Counted from the first letter of the stretch, positions 1 to 8,627 are shown. The stretch is DNA of 64,000 bases from Candidatus Bathyarchaeota archaeon (GCA_030608565.1 JAUWDY010000002.1:1-64000); one strand, 5' to 3'. Notes: generated from the sequence alone by a model not told the origin. Numbers and translations are program-made.

Positions 1-60
1 AGGGTTGTCACAGATACCCCCTTCTATGCATGCATTAAAGGTAAAACCGTTCACCTTTCC

Positions 61-105
61 ATATCTTTTCGTATCTTTTCCCATCTTTTCCCATCTATTC
101 CTATC
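61..105. repeat. 10-bp tandem repeat, about 4.5 units
   Basis: Successive decamers read ATATCTTTTC, GTATCTTTTC, CCATCTTTTC, CCATCTATTC and a partial CTATC. The strand is strongly pyrimidine-rich. Function unknown; it could be simple slippage or a protein-binding array. Confidence 0.75.
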
Positions 106-180
106 GTGGGATAAACCATTTCTAAGCTTATTTTCAAAAAACAAACGAAAAACAAGCTTTGTGAAAAACTAAAAAAATTA

Positions 181-281
181 TAGGGGGGGTCTAGAGAGAG
201 ACAAAAACAATGTAGCAAAAAATTAGGGGGGCTATAGGGGGTCTAAAAAGAGAGAGACATACGCAAACAACGTAATAAAAT
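181..281 (+). repeat. Tandem G-rich repeat (TAGGGGGTCTA..AGAGAGAGAC)
   Basis: Two units lie head to tail, one at 181-220 and a longer one at about 217-281. Each has a run of five to seven G, then GTCTA, an AGAGAGAGAC purine tract, a CAAA-rich part and a GTA-AAAA end. The second unit has a highly similar inverted copy at 21375-21437. G-quadruplex formation is possible because several G-runs lie close together, but that is inference. Confidence 0.75.
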
Positions 282-359
282 AGTCAACTTTTTTCAGAGA
301 AAGGCTTATAACATAGCAATGTATTTTTGTGGCAATCTTCCAGAAAGGAGAATTACGCT

Positions 360-686
360 ATGCAGATTGTCAAGGAACCATGTGGACACCAAACGCTCTA
401 CCGACTTGTAGACAAGCTAGATTGTATGTTAGGTCGAGCAATAACCTCAGAAACTACTGAAGAAGTCAGACTACACGAAATCTACGTAAAGCCTGAACAT
501 CGCGGAAAAGGCTACGGAAGCACACTCATGCAAGCAATCCTCAACGGGGACAAAACAAAACTGATAACATTATGCACCGGGTTTACAAACATTCCATTCT
601 TCAAACAACACGACTTTGAAGTAACAGGAACCCGTGACAGCCTAGTTTTTATGAGCAGAAAAACATTAACACCCAAGATACAGTAA
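360..686 (+). CDS. GNAT-family N-acetyltransferase (small)
   Basis: A 108-residue protein of the GNAT acetyltransferase fold, expected to move an acetyl group from acetyl-CoA to an amine. The acetyl-CoA binding loop is visible as EHRGKGYGSTLM near residues 47-58, following the beta-strand LHEIYVKPE. A C-terminal beta-bulge (NIPFFKQHDFEVTG) completes a minimal GNAT. The ATG at 360 is chosen because AAAGGAG sits 9 bases upstream; an in-frame TTG at 327 would add 11 residues without a ribosome site. It is followed by FEN1 on the same strand. The substrate cannot be told; protein N-terminal, small-molecule and ribosomal targets are all possible. Confidence 0.85.
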   Translation: MQIVKEPCGHQTLYRLVDKLDCMLGRAITSETTEEVRLHEIYVKPEHRGKGYGSTLMQAILNGDKTKLITLCTGFTNIPFFKQHDFEVTGTRDSLVFMSRKTLTPKIQ

Positions 687-771
687 CAGCATTCTGAAAC
701 TGCTCTCTTTTTACAAGCTACAAAAAAATTATTGTCTCCCATTATACATAATGAATGCTTAGGGCTTCAAC

Positions 772-1809
772 TTGGGAGTCAACCTCACACCCATCATAAT
801 CAAAAAAACAATACGTTTAGAAGACCTCAGAGACAAAAACCTTGCAGTAGACGCCAACAACACACTATATCAATTCTTATCGTTAATTCGAACACCAGAC
901 GGAACACCCCTAAAAGACTCAAACGGACACATCACCTCCCACCTTACAGGACTCATGTTCCGCTCCACACACCTAATACACAATTACGGAATTAACCTAA
1001 TCTTCGTTTTCGACGGAAAACCCCCACCACTCAAAAAACAAGAAATCCTAAAGAGACGAGAACTCCGAGAAAAGGCTACAAAAGAATGGAAAAAAGCACT
1101 TGAAACTAAAGACTACACCACAGCTTTCTCCAAAGCAGTTATGACAAGCCGCTTGACAAACCCATTAATTGATGATGCAAAACGACTCCTCAAACTCCTT
1201 GGAATACCTTTTGTTCAAGCACCCAGCGAGGCCGAAGCTCAAACATCCTACATGGCTGCAAAAGGAGACGTTTGGGCTTCAAGCAGCCGTGACTACGACG
1301 CTCTCCTTTTCGGATCACCGCGCCTCTTAAGATATCTCACAATCTCAGGAAAAAAGTTTCTACCGAGCAAGGGAGTTTCTCGACCATTGAAGCCAGAACT
1401 CATCGACTTGAAAAACCTCCTTTCATATCATGAACTCGCTCATAAACAACTCATAGACCTAGCAATCTTGATTGGAAACGACTTTAACAACGGAGTGAAA
1501 GGGATAGGCCCCAAAACAGCCTTAAAACTATTGAAGAAACATGGCACCATAGAGAAACTACCCAACAACGTTAGGTCAAAGGTTCCTGAACACTACAATG
1601 AAGTTCGAAAAATCTTCCTAAAACCCAACATCACATCCGACTACACTCTTAAATATGGAAAACTCGACGAAAAGAACCTCTATCAATTTCTCTGTAACCA
1701 ACGAGACTTTTCTAAAAAACGTGTAGAAACTGTTGTTCAAAGAATGAAGAAGTTTTACTCAACCAAAAAACAAACCAGCTTAAAAAAATGGGTCGCTATA
1801 ACTGACTAG
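772..1809 (+). CDS. fen: Flap endonuclease 1 (FEN1)
   Basis: A 345-residue structure-specific nuclease that removes 5' flaps during Okazaki fragment maturation and repair. The N-domain begins MGVNLTPII, the family start, which fixes the TTG at 772. Metal ligands are visible: D27 in LAVDAN, the FDGKPP motif, SEAEAQ with two Glu, SRDYDALLFG with two Asp, and GNDFNNGVKGIGP, which also starts the helix-hairpin-helix. The C-terminus carries a PCNA-interacting motif, QTSLKKWV (residues 334-341), so it should bind the sliding clamp. Length is normal for archaeal FEN1. It lies 85 bases after the GNAT gene on the same strand. Confidence 0.97.
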   Translation: MGVNLTPIIIKKTIRLEDLRDKNLAVDANNTLYQFLSLIRTPDGTPLKDSNGHITSHLTGLMFRSTHLIHNYGINLIFVFDGKPPPLKKQEILKRRELREKATKEWKKALETKDYTTAFSKAVMTSRLTNPLIDDAKRLLKLLGIPFVQAPSEAEAQTSYMAAKGDVWASSSRDYDALLFGSPRLLRYLTISGKKFLPSKGVSRPLKPELIDLKNLLSYHELAHKQLIDLAILIGNDFNNGVKGIGPKTALKLLKKHGTIEKLPNNVRSKVPEHYNEVRKIFLKPNITSDYTLKYGKLDEKNLYQFLCNQRDFSKKRVETVVQRMKKFYSTKKQTSLKKWVAITD

Positions 1810-1930
1810 TATTTTTGAGACGTAACCTCCATTTACTCCCAAACCTCTGAACAGTAGGACCGGACAGACCGAAAAAATGACAAAGCCCTTCAGGCTACTC
1901 TCAAAGAACTTGACGCACAAAGATTCCAGG

Positions 1931-2224
1931 TTACTCAGTTTCGCCTTCCTTTACTTCCACTACTGTTTCCGCTTCCACTTTTTCCTCCGCTTTTCCAACC
2001 ACTTCTGCTTCAGCGAATCTTCGACTTATCCTCGTTATCTTTATCCGCACATGCTCACCGGGTTTGGCATTTGAAACGAAGCATACGAGTCCCTTGATTC
2101 GCGCAACGCCTTCGCCTCGACGACTGGTCTCTTCAATTTCCACATCGTATTCTTTTCCTACCTCAACGGGTTTTGGGGGAAGTCGTGGGGCAAATCCTCT
2201 GCGCTCTCCTCTTTCATAACTCAT
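1931..2224 (-). CDS. TRAM-domain protein
   Basis: A 97-residue protein whose core (about residues 24-75) is a TRAM domain: VGKEYDVEIEETSRRGEGVARIKGLVCFVSNAKPG and a following KITRISRRFAEAEVV strand. TRAM domains bind RNA, and stand-alone archaeal versions have been reported to act as RNA chaperones. The C-terminal 20 residues are strongly acidic. The ATG at 2224 is preferred to a GTG nine bases earlier, because that GTG is part of a GAGGTGA ribosome site. It is the last gene of a TRAM-OB-TRAM cluster on the minus strand, which suggests a shared role in RNA binding or unwinding. Confidence 0.9.
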   Translation of the reverse strand: MSYERGERRGFAPRLPPKPVEVGKEYDVEIEETSRRGEGVARIKGLVCFVSNAKPGEHVRIKITRISRRFAEAEVVGKAEEKVEAETVVEVKEGETE

Positions 2225-2284
2225 CGTTTTCACCTCTGCTTATTTCTGAACTAAGCTATTCATTTTGAAGAAACTGATATTGAC

Positions 2285-2575
2285 CTATGTGACGTTTAGG
2301 GTTCCATATTTCCCTGCGTTTAGTTGAATCTCTCCTCTGAACGAAGTAATATATCCGTTTTCAATCTTGACTGTGTCGCCAACGTTAACTTGATCGATTT
2401 GTTCATTCCACAGGGTTAGCTTTATTGTACCAGTGTCATCGCTAACGAGGGCGTCCGCAACTTGGTATGTCTCATTTTTGTACCTTGACTGAACTTCGCG
2501 AGTATCTGATTTTTCGGTTACCTTTGCTACGACATTCACTTTCCTCATTCCATTTCTCAACTCTTTAATGTTCAA
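2285..2575 (-). CDS. OB-fold nucleic-acid-binding protein (RPA/SOSS-B-like)
   Basis: A 96-residue single OB-fold protein. The pattern VNVVAKVTEKSDTREV, then YQVADALVSDDTGTIKLTLW, then VGDTVKIENGYI and a final RGEIQLNAGKYG is typical of archaeal RPA-type and SOSS-B-like proteins. It should bind single-stranded DNA or RNA. The TTG start at 2575 overlaps the stop of the upstream TRAM gene by four bases (TTGA), so the two are probably translationally coupled. No zinc finger or second OB-fold is present, so it is smaller than a replicative RPA. Whether its ligand is DNA or RNA is open; the flanking TRAM genes favour RNA. Confidence 0.88.
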   Translation of the reverse strand: MNIKELRNGMRKVNVVAKVTEKSDTREVQSRYKNETYQVADALVSDDTGTIKLTLWNEQIDQVNVGDTVKIENGYITSFRGEIQLNAGKYGTLNVT

Positions 2576-2865
2576 AACGTTTCCTCCTGTCTGCTTATTT
2601 TTTCCGCGATGGCAAATTTTTTCCCAACACTCACGATTTTCACCTTCACACGCTCTCCGACCTTCACTTGAGGTACAAATATTAAAAAGTTCTGTATTCT
2701 CGCTATTCCGTCGCCTCTTGTGCCTATGTCATTTATGACCACGTCGATTTCTTGCCCTTTTCTAACTGGAACTGGCTGAAAAGGTATAGCATTGAACTTC
2801 CGTTCTCTCTTATGTTTACGTCTCGGTCTTACGTGCCTTGGTTTTTCTGAAAGCCTTCTCGGCAT
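2572..2865 (-). CDS. TRAM-domain protein, basic N-terminus
   Basis: A 97-residue protein with a strongly basic N-terminal tail (about residues 1-25, many Arg, Lys and His) followed by a TRAM domain: RKGQEIDVVINDIGTRGDG, IARIQNFLIFVPQVKVG and VKIVSVGKKFAIAEKI. The tail should add nonspecific RNA affinity. It is the first gene of the TRAM-OB-TRAM cluster and overlaps the OB-fold gene by four bases. It differs from the other TRAM gene here by having a basic rather than an acidic tail, so the two are not simple duplicates. Confidence 0.9.
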   Translation of the reverse strand: MPRRLSEKPRHVRPRRKHKRERKFNAIPFQPVPVRKGQEIDVVINDIGTRGDGIARIQNFLIFVPQVKVGERVKVKIVSVGKKFAIAEKISRQEETF

Positions 2866-3292
2866 CTGTTCTTTCGTCCCTTATCGCGGAACCAGCCATC
2901 CAGACAGAACTGCATTGTCGATAAAGCGACTTCTAGCGTAGCTCCGTTCCGGTATGCCGGTGAAGATGAAGGATCATTGATGCTGAATATAAGTTTTGTC
3001 ATGCGGAGAATTCGTAGATTGGAAGCGGTGGTAGGCAGGCTAGATTAAAAGACGCATGTGAACTAAACAAGCAAGGAACTTGCATAGAGAGACAGAGACA
3101 CGTATACTTAGGTCTAAGATCTTAACATGGTTTAATGGAAAAGTCAAACCCCGCACATCTGGTTCTTGTGGCAAACAACGAAAACTATATTTCTCTTAAA
3201 CGTTTATTTAATAGAACTATATTTTCATTGGTTAACGATCTAATGTAAATTTTATAAAAGATGCTGCCTAAAACTCGGAGAGAGATGAGAAT
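2866..3292. other. Intergenic spacer with divergent promoters
   Basis: About 430 bases between the minus-strand TRAM cluster and the plus-strand MscS gene. A TATA-like TTTATAAAAG lies near 3249-3258, about 35-40 bases before the MscS start. No tRNA or open frame of note was seen. Confidence 0.6.
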
Positions 3293-4060
3293 ATGATTCC
3301 TGAAATCCCATATCCATACTCAACCATTCTTGAAATTGCTATCACCATTATTGTTGCAGCGATTTTGGAACGTGTTGTCGCAAGGTATTTGAAACGTTTT
3401 TCTGAGCGGAGAGAGTTGCCGCCAGAAGTTGGAAACGGCTTGGTATTGATCGCTCGGTTTCTGATCATAGTAGGTGCAGTCATCACGCTTTTCAGGGTTG
3501 GGGGGTTGTCCACTGAGTGGTTCACGGCGATTTCAGCGCTCGGAGGCGCAGCGATTGGCTTCTCCTCAACCAAAACGCTTGGAAACTTTATTGCAGGTTT
3601 ATATATACTCATTGCGCGACCGTTTCGAGTGCAAGACTACGTCTCCATAGCTGGTACTGAAGGCATCGTCAAAGAAATAACAATTAATTACACAAAGATT
3701 TTGACGCCTGGAAATACGACGGTCTCTATGACTAACCAGAAAATCTTGGATCAAGACATCATCAATTATCGGTACAAAAGTGGAAAGTCTCGCCTCTACT
3801 GCTACAGTTTCGAACTAAGCTTTGACCACTCTTTGCCGACGAATAAACTGGAAAAAACCTTTGACCAAGTGATTAAACGATACGAGGAAAAGCTTCCAAG
3901 AAAACCTGAGTACGGGATGACTAAGCTGATGAGGCTGGAAAGACACTATATGTTCTATCTTTACTTCAAAAACCCCAAAGACATCTTCACCCTGCAGCCC
4001 ACATTTCTGAAAGAGATAACCGAAGCATGGGACAAAGCAAAGGCTTCAAGTTCCAGTTAA
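3293..4060 (+). CDS. MscS-family mechanosensitive channel
   Basis: A 255-residue membrane channel of the small-conductance MscS family, which opens under membrane tension to release solutes during osmotic downshift. Three membrane segments are visible: about residues 10-30, 47-68 and 78-105. The third contains the family pore-helix pattern LGGAAIGFSSTKTLGNFIAG with its small residues, followed by LYILIARPFRVQDYV of the beta domain and the EGIVKEITINYTKI strand. Length is typical of the shortest family members. It stands alone, convergent with the Yip1-like gene on the other strand. Confidence 0.93.
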   Translation: MIPEIPYPYSTILEIAITIIVAAILERVVARYLKRFSERRELPPEVGNGLVLIARFLIIVGAVITLFRVGGLSTEWFTAISALGGAAIGFSSTKTLGNFIAGLYILIARPFRVQDYVSIAGTEGIVKEITINYTKILTPGNTTVSMTNQKILDQDIINYRYKSGKSRLYCYSFELSFDHSLPTNKLEKTFDQVIKRYEEKLPRKPEYGMTKLMRLERHYMFYLYFKNPKDIFTLQPTFLKEITEAWDKAKASSSS

Positions 4061-4084
4061 CATTAGACAAGAAATGTCCATTCG

Positions 4085-5323
4085 CTAAATTGGTATGAGT
4101 GCCTTCAAGAGGATGAGCATGATATATGCCATAACAGAAATAGCCGCCGCTTTCTTCCACGTAAATTCACGTGCGAAATGTAACGCGATGGTGCCGAGTG
4201 CTGCCGTCCATGCATGGACGGTGAACGGGAGGTAATAACGTAGATTGTACGCTAAGGTAGTACCCCAATTATCTTGGATGATCTGATTCCACAACACAAG
4301 TCCAATTTCCTCCTCTCCTGCAGCCGGACTCCACGTTTTTAGTGGAAAACTAAGTGATGGAAGCATATTTATTAGAAGCGCATCAATTGCGATGTAAACC
4401 ATTGTGACGGCAAATACGTATCCGACAACATTGAATAACGTGCTCCATGAGCCAGTTTCACCACCAAAGATCTTAATCGTCAGTAATAGAAGGCCAGCGT
4501 ATAGAATCCATCTGACGATGAAGTCAGTAGCTGAGCCCATTAAAGAACTAACCAACCATCCAGTGAAAAAGCCTGAGGCGATAGGGGAAACATATTCTCC
4601 AAAATATAAATCATCAATTTTCATTGTTAAATTTGCCGCGTTGGACCAAGATAATCGATATGCTAATGCCGTTATGTTCTCCCAGCCCGCAGAATTAACC
4701 CAACCTCGGCTCTCTGGGCCAATATTAACGGTTACATTACTCCATCTACCACTTGAGTTTGATATTTCACTCTCCAAGTTCAATTCCAAATAATTACTTT
4801 CGTTACCTGAAAACAGCCACAAAGTTGCGTTGCTTGGAAGGACCCCCATACCGTGTATCCATTTAATCCGAAAAGATAATTGCGTGTAACCTATGTCTAC
4901 TGAACAAACAAGTGGTCTCACGTCAGTTGGTATTTTCTTTTTCATCCAAATAGATGTGCTGTTGGAAACGAAAGACTTCACACTGTAGTTGCCAACTATG
5001 TGGTCTGTATCACACGATAGTGTTTCGTTGGGACTCCAAAGTGAAGTTGATTCGGTCCATGAATCTGCCTCAGGCGTCGGATTTTCAAAAAATGTCTTTG
5101 AGGCACTAATATATTGTGCCCCCGCTGTGACAAGCACAGTGATCAACAAAATTAGCATAGGACCCTTAACGTCAGGTTTTTTAACGATTTCTTTAAATGC
5201 CTCAAGTGGAGAATACAAAACCCTGAATATTTCACGGACAAACAACTTTTGCTTGTTCACCTTTTGTGCTTTCATATCGACGCTTATAATATAAAAGATG
5301 CGTTTCAACTGGTTCTTGAACAC
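4085..5323 (-). CDS. Yip1-like membrane protein with an outside beta domain
   Basis: A 412-residue membrane protein. The cytoplasmic segment FRVLYSPLEAFKEIVKKPD followed by a membrane span (about 52-72) resembles the start of prokaryotic Yip1-domain proteins. A long polar region follows (about 75-245), rich in Ser, Thr, Asn and Trp with probable N-glycosylation sequons; it looks like a beta-sandwich outside the cell. Four or five further membrane spans occupy about residues 250-410. Such proteins are common in archaea, and their function is unknown; membrane organisation or transport has been suggested for the family. No operon partner is evident: the genes on both sides are separated or convergent. 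Confidence 0.65.
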   Translation of the reverse strand: MFKNQLKRIFYIISVDMKAQKVNKQKLFVREIFRVLYSPLEAFKEIVKKPDVKGPMLILLITVLVTAGAQYISASKTFFENPTPEADSWTESTSLWSPNETLSCDTDHIVGNYSVKSFVSNSTSIWMKKKIPTDVRPLVCSVDIGYTQLSFRIKWIHGMGVLPSNATLWLFSGNESNYLELNLESEISNSSGRWSNVTVNIGPESRGWVNSAGWENITALAYRLSWSNAANLTMKIDDLYFGEYVSPIASGFFTGWLVSSLMGSATDFIVRWILYAGLLLLTIKIFGGETGSWSTLFNVVGYVFAVTMVYIAIDALLINMLPSLSFPLKTWSPAAGEEEIGLVLWNQIIQDNWGTTLAYNLRYYLPFTVHAWTAALGTIALHFAREFTWKKAAAISVMAYIMLILLKALIPI

Positions 5324-5424
5324 TCTAGCGAACCTTAGTCAGGTTCTGTTGTTTCAACACTTTATCGATTGTCAAATTCCGCTATAGTTGCTGTTACCAA
5401 TTAGTTGTGTAATGTTATAACGCT

Positions 5425-6936
5425 TCAAAGTCCGAGCTTGAACTTTCTATAGGTATTGTAATCCACAAATTCTATGTGCTCATTTTCAATCTGATGCTGC
5501 ACAGTGAATTTTTGTCGACCCTTTTTCTCCTCAACCTGGCTGGTTGTAATCAGAGAATAAGCATCGCTTCCAGCCCCAGACCCATAACTAACAAGGATTA
5601 TCCTCTCGTTTGACTTGGCTTTATCCAGAACCGCCGCTAACCCAATAGGTGAAGCACCGGAATACGTATTGCCAAACTTAGAGACTTTGAGACCCAGCAT
5701 GTACTGTTCCTCTTTGAACCCTAGTTCCTTGGCCACCTTAATTGGAAAGCCCACGTTAGGCTGATGGGAAATGAAGTAGTTCACGTCGCTAGGTTGGAGA
5801 TTTAACTTCGCCATCAATTTTCTACACGCCTTCACCACGTGCTTAAAGTAGGCAGGCTCACCGGTGAAACGGCCACCATGTCTGGGATAGGGTTCAAGCG
5901 CCCTCCTCCAAAAGTCTGGTGTATCTGATGTGCACGAGTACCAACCCTCCACTTCAGCGATGATGTCTTGCATGCCGAAAATGAAGGCCGAACCACCATA
6001 ACCAACAAAGAGGTCTAATTCCCCCCCAGGCTCCTCCCTAGGCGCAGCCTGAGAATTATCGGTGCCTATCACCATGGCGTAAGTTGTACTTACACCGGGA
6101 TAGTACACCAGTGATGTTGCGTCTTTGAACATGCTTGTGGCAGCCTTGCACGCAAACTCCGTGTCAACTGCGTCTACGCCCTGCAAGCCATCGATTTTTT
6201 CTTCCTCACCGAGCTTCAACACCTGAGCTACTTTGGAAGCGATGGGCTTAACCGCATAAGGATTAGACTCTGAGCCCACATATACCTTACCCACAAGCGA
6301 AGAGTCTATGCCAGAATGAATCAGAGCCATTTTCCCAGCCTCAACCGCAGCCGTGATGGCGTCTTCATCCATGAATGGTATGGACCTTTCCATGGCTCTT
6401 TCTTTAATTCTGAATTTGGAGACGTATACTCCGTATCCGACGATTCCAGGCGTCTCATACTCCTTTTTGGGTTTAGTCACTTCGTATTTCTGGTGTGGGT
6501 AGTACTCATCAGCAAAAGTAAACGCTAAAGAGATCGTTGGGATTATCTCGCTCTGCTTCACGGCATATCTTCTTCTGAATCTTGGAACAACGTTTCTACC
6601 TTCAAGGCTGGAGAATTCGATTTCTTTGTTGTTCAAGATGAGATCAGTTAACCTGCAGGGCACCCTTATCTTTCCATTATGAAATGCGACAATCCCGTAG
6701 ATGTATGGGCCGAACTTAGTAAATCTGTTTGTAGGTCTGTTGACAAGAGTACAAACTTCTAGTGTTCCTTTTTCGTAGAAGAAGTCGATGTCTTCCATCT
6801 TGCCGAAACTTTTCCTTCCACACTTTCCGCAGTAGTCTTTGGATCTGAAGTATTCTTTGCTGCAGATGCCGCATCGACTGCCTCTGAGTCTATCACCTAT
6901 ATATGAGACTCGCCTTTCTATAGGTTCGCTGCTCAT
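5425..6936 (-). CDS. DUF35-HMG-CoA synthase fusion
   Basis: A 503-residue fusion. Residues 1-125 are a DUF35-type unit: a rubredoxin-like zinc ribbon (C22, C25, C36, C39) and an OB-fold (GTLEVCTLVNRPTNRF to VPCRLTDL). Residues 163-480 are an HMG-CoA synthase of the archaeal type, which condenses acetoacetyl-CoA with acetyl-CoA. Its catalytic residues look intact: E223 in GSESNPYAVKP, C263 in EFACKAATSMF and H391 in SHQPNVGFP. In most archaea DUF35, synthase and thiolase are three separate proteins that assemble into one complex; here DUF35 is joined to the N-terminus. The thiolase-like gene directly upstream is separated by one base, so the two are surely co-expressed. A mevalonate role is the default, but see the thiolase entry. 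Confidence 0.9.
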   Translation of the reverse strand: MSSEPIERRVSYIGDRLRGSRCGICSKEYFRSKDYCGKCGRKSFGKMEDIDFFYEKGTLEVCTLVNRPTNRFTKFGPYIYGIVAFHNGKIRVPCRLTDLILNNKEIEFSSLEGRNVVPRFRRRYAVKQSEIIPTISLAFTFADEYYPHQKYEVTKPKKEYETPGIVGYGVYVSKFRIKERAMERSIPFMDEDAITAAVEAGKMALIHSGIDSSLVGKVYVGSESNPYAVKPIASKVAQVLKLGEEEKIDGLQGVDAVDTEFACKAATSMFKDATSLVYYPGVSTTYAMVIGTDNSQAAPREEPGGELDLFVGYGGSAFIFGMQDIIAEVEGWYSCTSDTPDFWRRALEPYPRHGGRFTGEPAYFKHVVKACRKLMAKLNLQPSDVNYFISHQPNVGFPIKVAKELGFKEEQYMLGLKVSKFGNTYSGASPIGLAAVLDKAKSNERIILVSYGSGAGSDAYSLITTSQVEEKKGRQKFTVQHQIENEHIEFVDYNTYRKFKLGL

Positions 6937-6937
6937 G

Positions 6938-8137
6938 TTAACCCCTACTTAAGATGTGAACGTACGCCTTTGTTCCGAATCCCTCAAGTTCTAAGACACA
7001 TCCATGCTGTGGAGTCTCATCTGCGTTCACTTGTCTATCACCCGCTTCTCCTTTGAGTTGTTTAACGATCTCAAAGATTTGGGCGCCTCCAGTGGCCCCT
7101 AACGGGTTTCCATCCGCCTTGAGACCTCCGTTTGTGTTCACAAAAAGCTTTTTTCCATCAACCTCGTAAAATCCTTTGTAATCTTTACAGCTGTTATAGA
7201 TGTCAAGCCAAGCTTTACCCTTTTTTGAAAAGCCCAGGTCTTCTAAGGCTATCATTTCTAACAAGGTAGATTGATCGTAGAGCTCGGCTAATTGAATATC
7301 GCTTACCTTTATTTTTGACATTTTAAGAGCGTTTTCCATCGCTATTTTGTTTGCGATGAATCCAGTTCTGTTCTCACGTGAGGGAAATGTGACGTAATCG
7401 GTGGCTGCACAATAACCCACAATGTGTATTGGTGAATCAGCATGTGCTTTGGCCATTTTAGGACTTGCTAGAATTAAGGCGGCTGAACCATCTGAAATGG
7501 GGGCAAAATCGTATAGTCCCAGAGGCTTTCGTGCCTTAGACCTTTCCTTCAAGACTTTATCCACGCTGACTTCTCTCTGAAACTGTGCGTATTCATTGTT
7601 CATTGCATGGTAATGATTCTTGACAGATATCTGAGCTAAAGCAATGTAAAACTTATTAAGGGATTCTCCAGAAATCTTATGTTTTCTGACGTATTCTCTG
7701 AGCATGAGTTCGTGATTTGCCTCGGGTGTACATCCGGCGTAGTAGCTCCACGGGTCTTCCAGAAGCATTAGGTCGTCCCTGATTTTATCCCAGCGATCGG
7801 TCATTTTCTCTACCCCGCCCACTAAAACTAGGTCATGTCTCCCCGATTGGACCGCAAAGCAGGCGTTTAGAAGGGCGGAGCTGAATGACCTCATTTTTTC
7901 CATATGAACATGTAGTTCCAGCAACTCGGATAGGAAGCCCTCTTCAATTCCAATTTTGTTTGTGATTTGGAGGAAATAATCTGAAAAATAGCATGCGTCA
8001 AGATTTTTCCGCTCTATACCTGCTGAATCTAAGGCGGTCAGCCCGGCTTCTTCTACCATCTTTTCCGGCGCCTTTTCGTAATGCTCGCCAAATCTGGTTC
8101 TGCCAACACCGATTATGGCTGGGCACCTGTGTCCCAT
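6938..8137 (-). CDS. Thiolase-family protein lacking catalytic Cys and His
   Basis: A 399-residue member of the thiolase fold, closest in layout to archaeal acetyl-CoA C-acetyltransferases that work with HMG-CoA synthase (start MGHRCPAIIGVGRTRFGEHY, end GFGTKAYVHIL). The usual nucleophile region, ACASGG, is replaced by MRSFSSALLNA near residues 82-92, with no Cys. The usual GHPxGATG His is Asn in GNPLGATGG (N344). The second catalytic Cys loop is also changed (CVLELEGFG). As written, the protein should not carry out normal thiolysis or condensation. It may serve as scaffold and CoA-site partner for the adjacent DUF35-HMGS fusion, or use other chemistry. The reading frame is intact and full length, so it is not a pseudogene. 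Confidence 0.85.
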   Translation of the reverse strand: MGHRCPAIIGVGRTRFGEHYEKAPEKMVEEAGLTALDSAGIERKNLDACYFSDYFLQITNKIGIEEGFLSELLELHVHMEKMRSFSSALLNACFAVQSGRHDLVLVGGVEKMTDRWDKIRDDLMLLEDPWSYYAGCTPEANHELMLREYVRKHKISGESLNKFYIALAQISVKNHYHAMNNEYAQFQREVSVDKVLKERSKARKPLGLYDFAPISDGSAALILASPKMAKAHADSPIHIVGYCAATDYVTFPSRENRTGFIANKIAMENALKMSKIKVSDIQLAELYDQSTLLEMIALEDLGFSKKGKAWLDIYNSCKDYKGFYEVDGKKLFVNTNGGLKADGNPLGATGGAQIFEIVKQLKGEAGDRQVNADETPQHGCVLELEGFGTKAYVHILSRG

Positions 8138-8315
8138 AAATTCGTGGTCTCCTTATCCTCAAAATCTTATGCTGTTCAACCTAGTCTTTTTAAGTGTTTG
8201 TGTTTGATAAAAAGTTTCTATGGTATAACGCTGATACTGAAGCACTGAGTGACATAAGTTTTTATCGTCTCTTGTAATGAATCATTGTCGAGTGCTTGTA
8301 TAGGAGGACCTTGCT

Positions 8316-8627
8316 GTGAACGAGATTTATCGTCTCATCATAACCGTTGAGGAGATTCGAGGTAGATGCCCTGTCTTCAAAGTTGGAGACAAAATAATCG
8401 TTGAAGAACCTGAAATAATTACCAAGAAAACGGATGCGCTTTGCGTTCACGCGTTTGGCTCAATGTTATCTATGATCATTCCCTTAAGCCGAGGCGTTAG
8501 CTTCAGAGAGTTGGGCCTAGCGAAGGAAGAAGAAGAGGTCGGCTACGTACAGTGTCTCGACCCAGAGCCGCCCTACACCTCTGGTGGAACCATTGTCTTC
8601 AAAATAGAACGAGAGAAAATTCAGTGA
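8316..8627 (+). CDS. TIGR04076-family small protein
   Basis: A 103-residue protein matching my memory of the TIGR04076 family: an opening IITVEEIRGRCPVFKVGDKIIVEEPEI, a central ALCVHAFGSMLSMIIPLSRGVS and a closing VQCLDPEPPYTSGGTIVFKI. The family is widespread in archaea and anaerobes; its function is unknown. Conserved Cys and the CVHA motif suggest a ligand or metal site. The GTG start at 8316 is set by GGAGGA at 8303-8308. It stands alone, divergent from the thiolase gene. Confidence 0.85.
   Translation: MNEIYRLIITVEEIRGRCPVFKVGDKIIVEEPEIITKKTDALCVHAFGSMLSMIIPLSRGVSFRELGLAKEEEEVGYVQCLDPEPPYTSGGTIVFKIEREKIQ

Larger units (their letters stand above)
1..359. other. Gene-free left end with two repeat families
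   Basis: No convincing gene lies before the GNAT start at 360. The stretch holds an ATGCATGCAT palindrome (26-35), a 10-base tandem repeat (61-105) and a tandem G-rich repeat (181-281). An in-frame TTG at 327 precedes the GNAT gene, but AAAGGAG at 344-350 points to the ATG at 360. Confidence 0.7.

Noticed and set aside
1877-2074. 65-codon plus-strand frame
   Set aside because: Antisense to the TRAM gene, which has a strong ribosome site and a clear domain.
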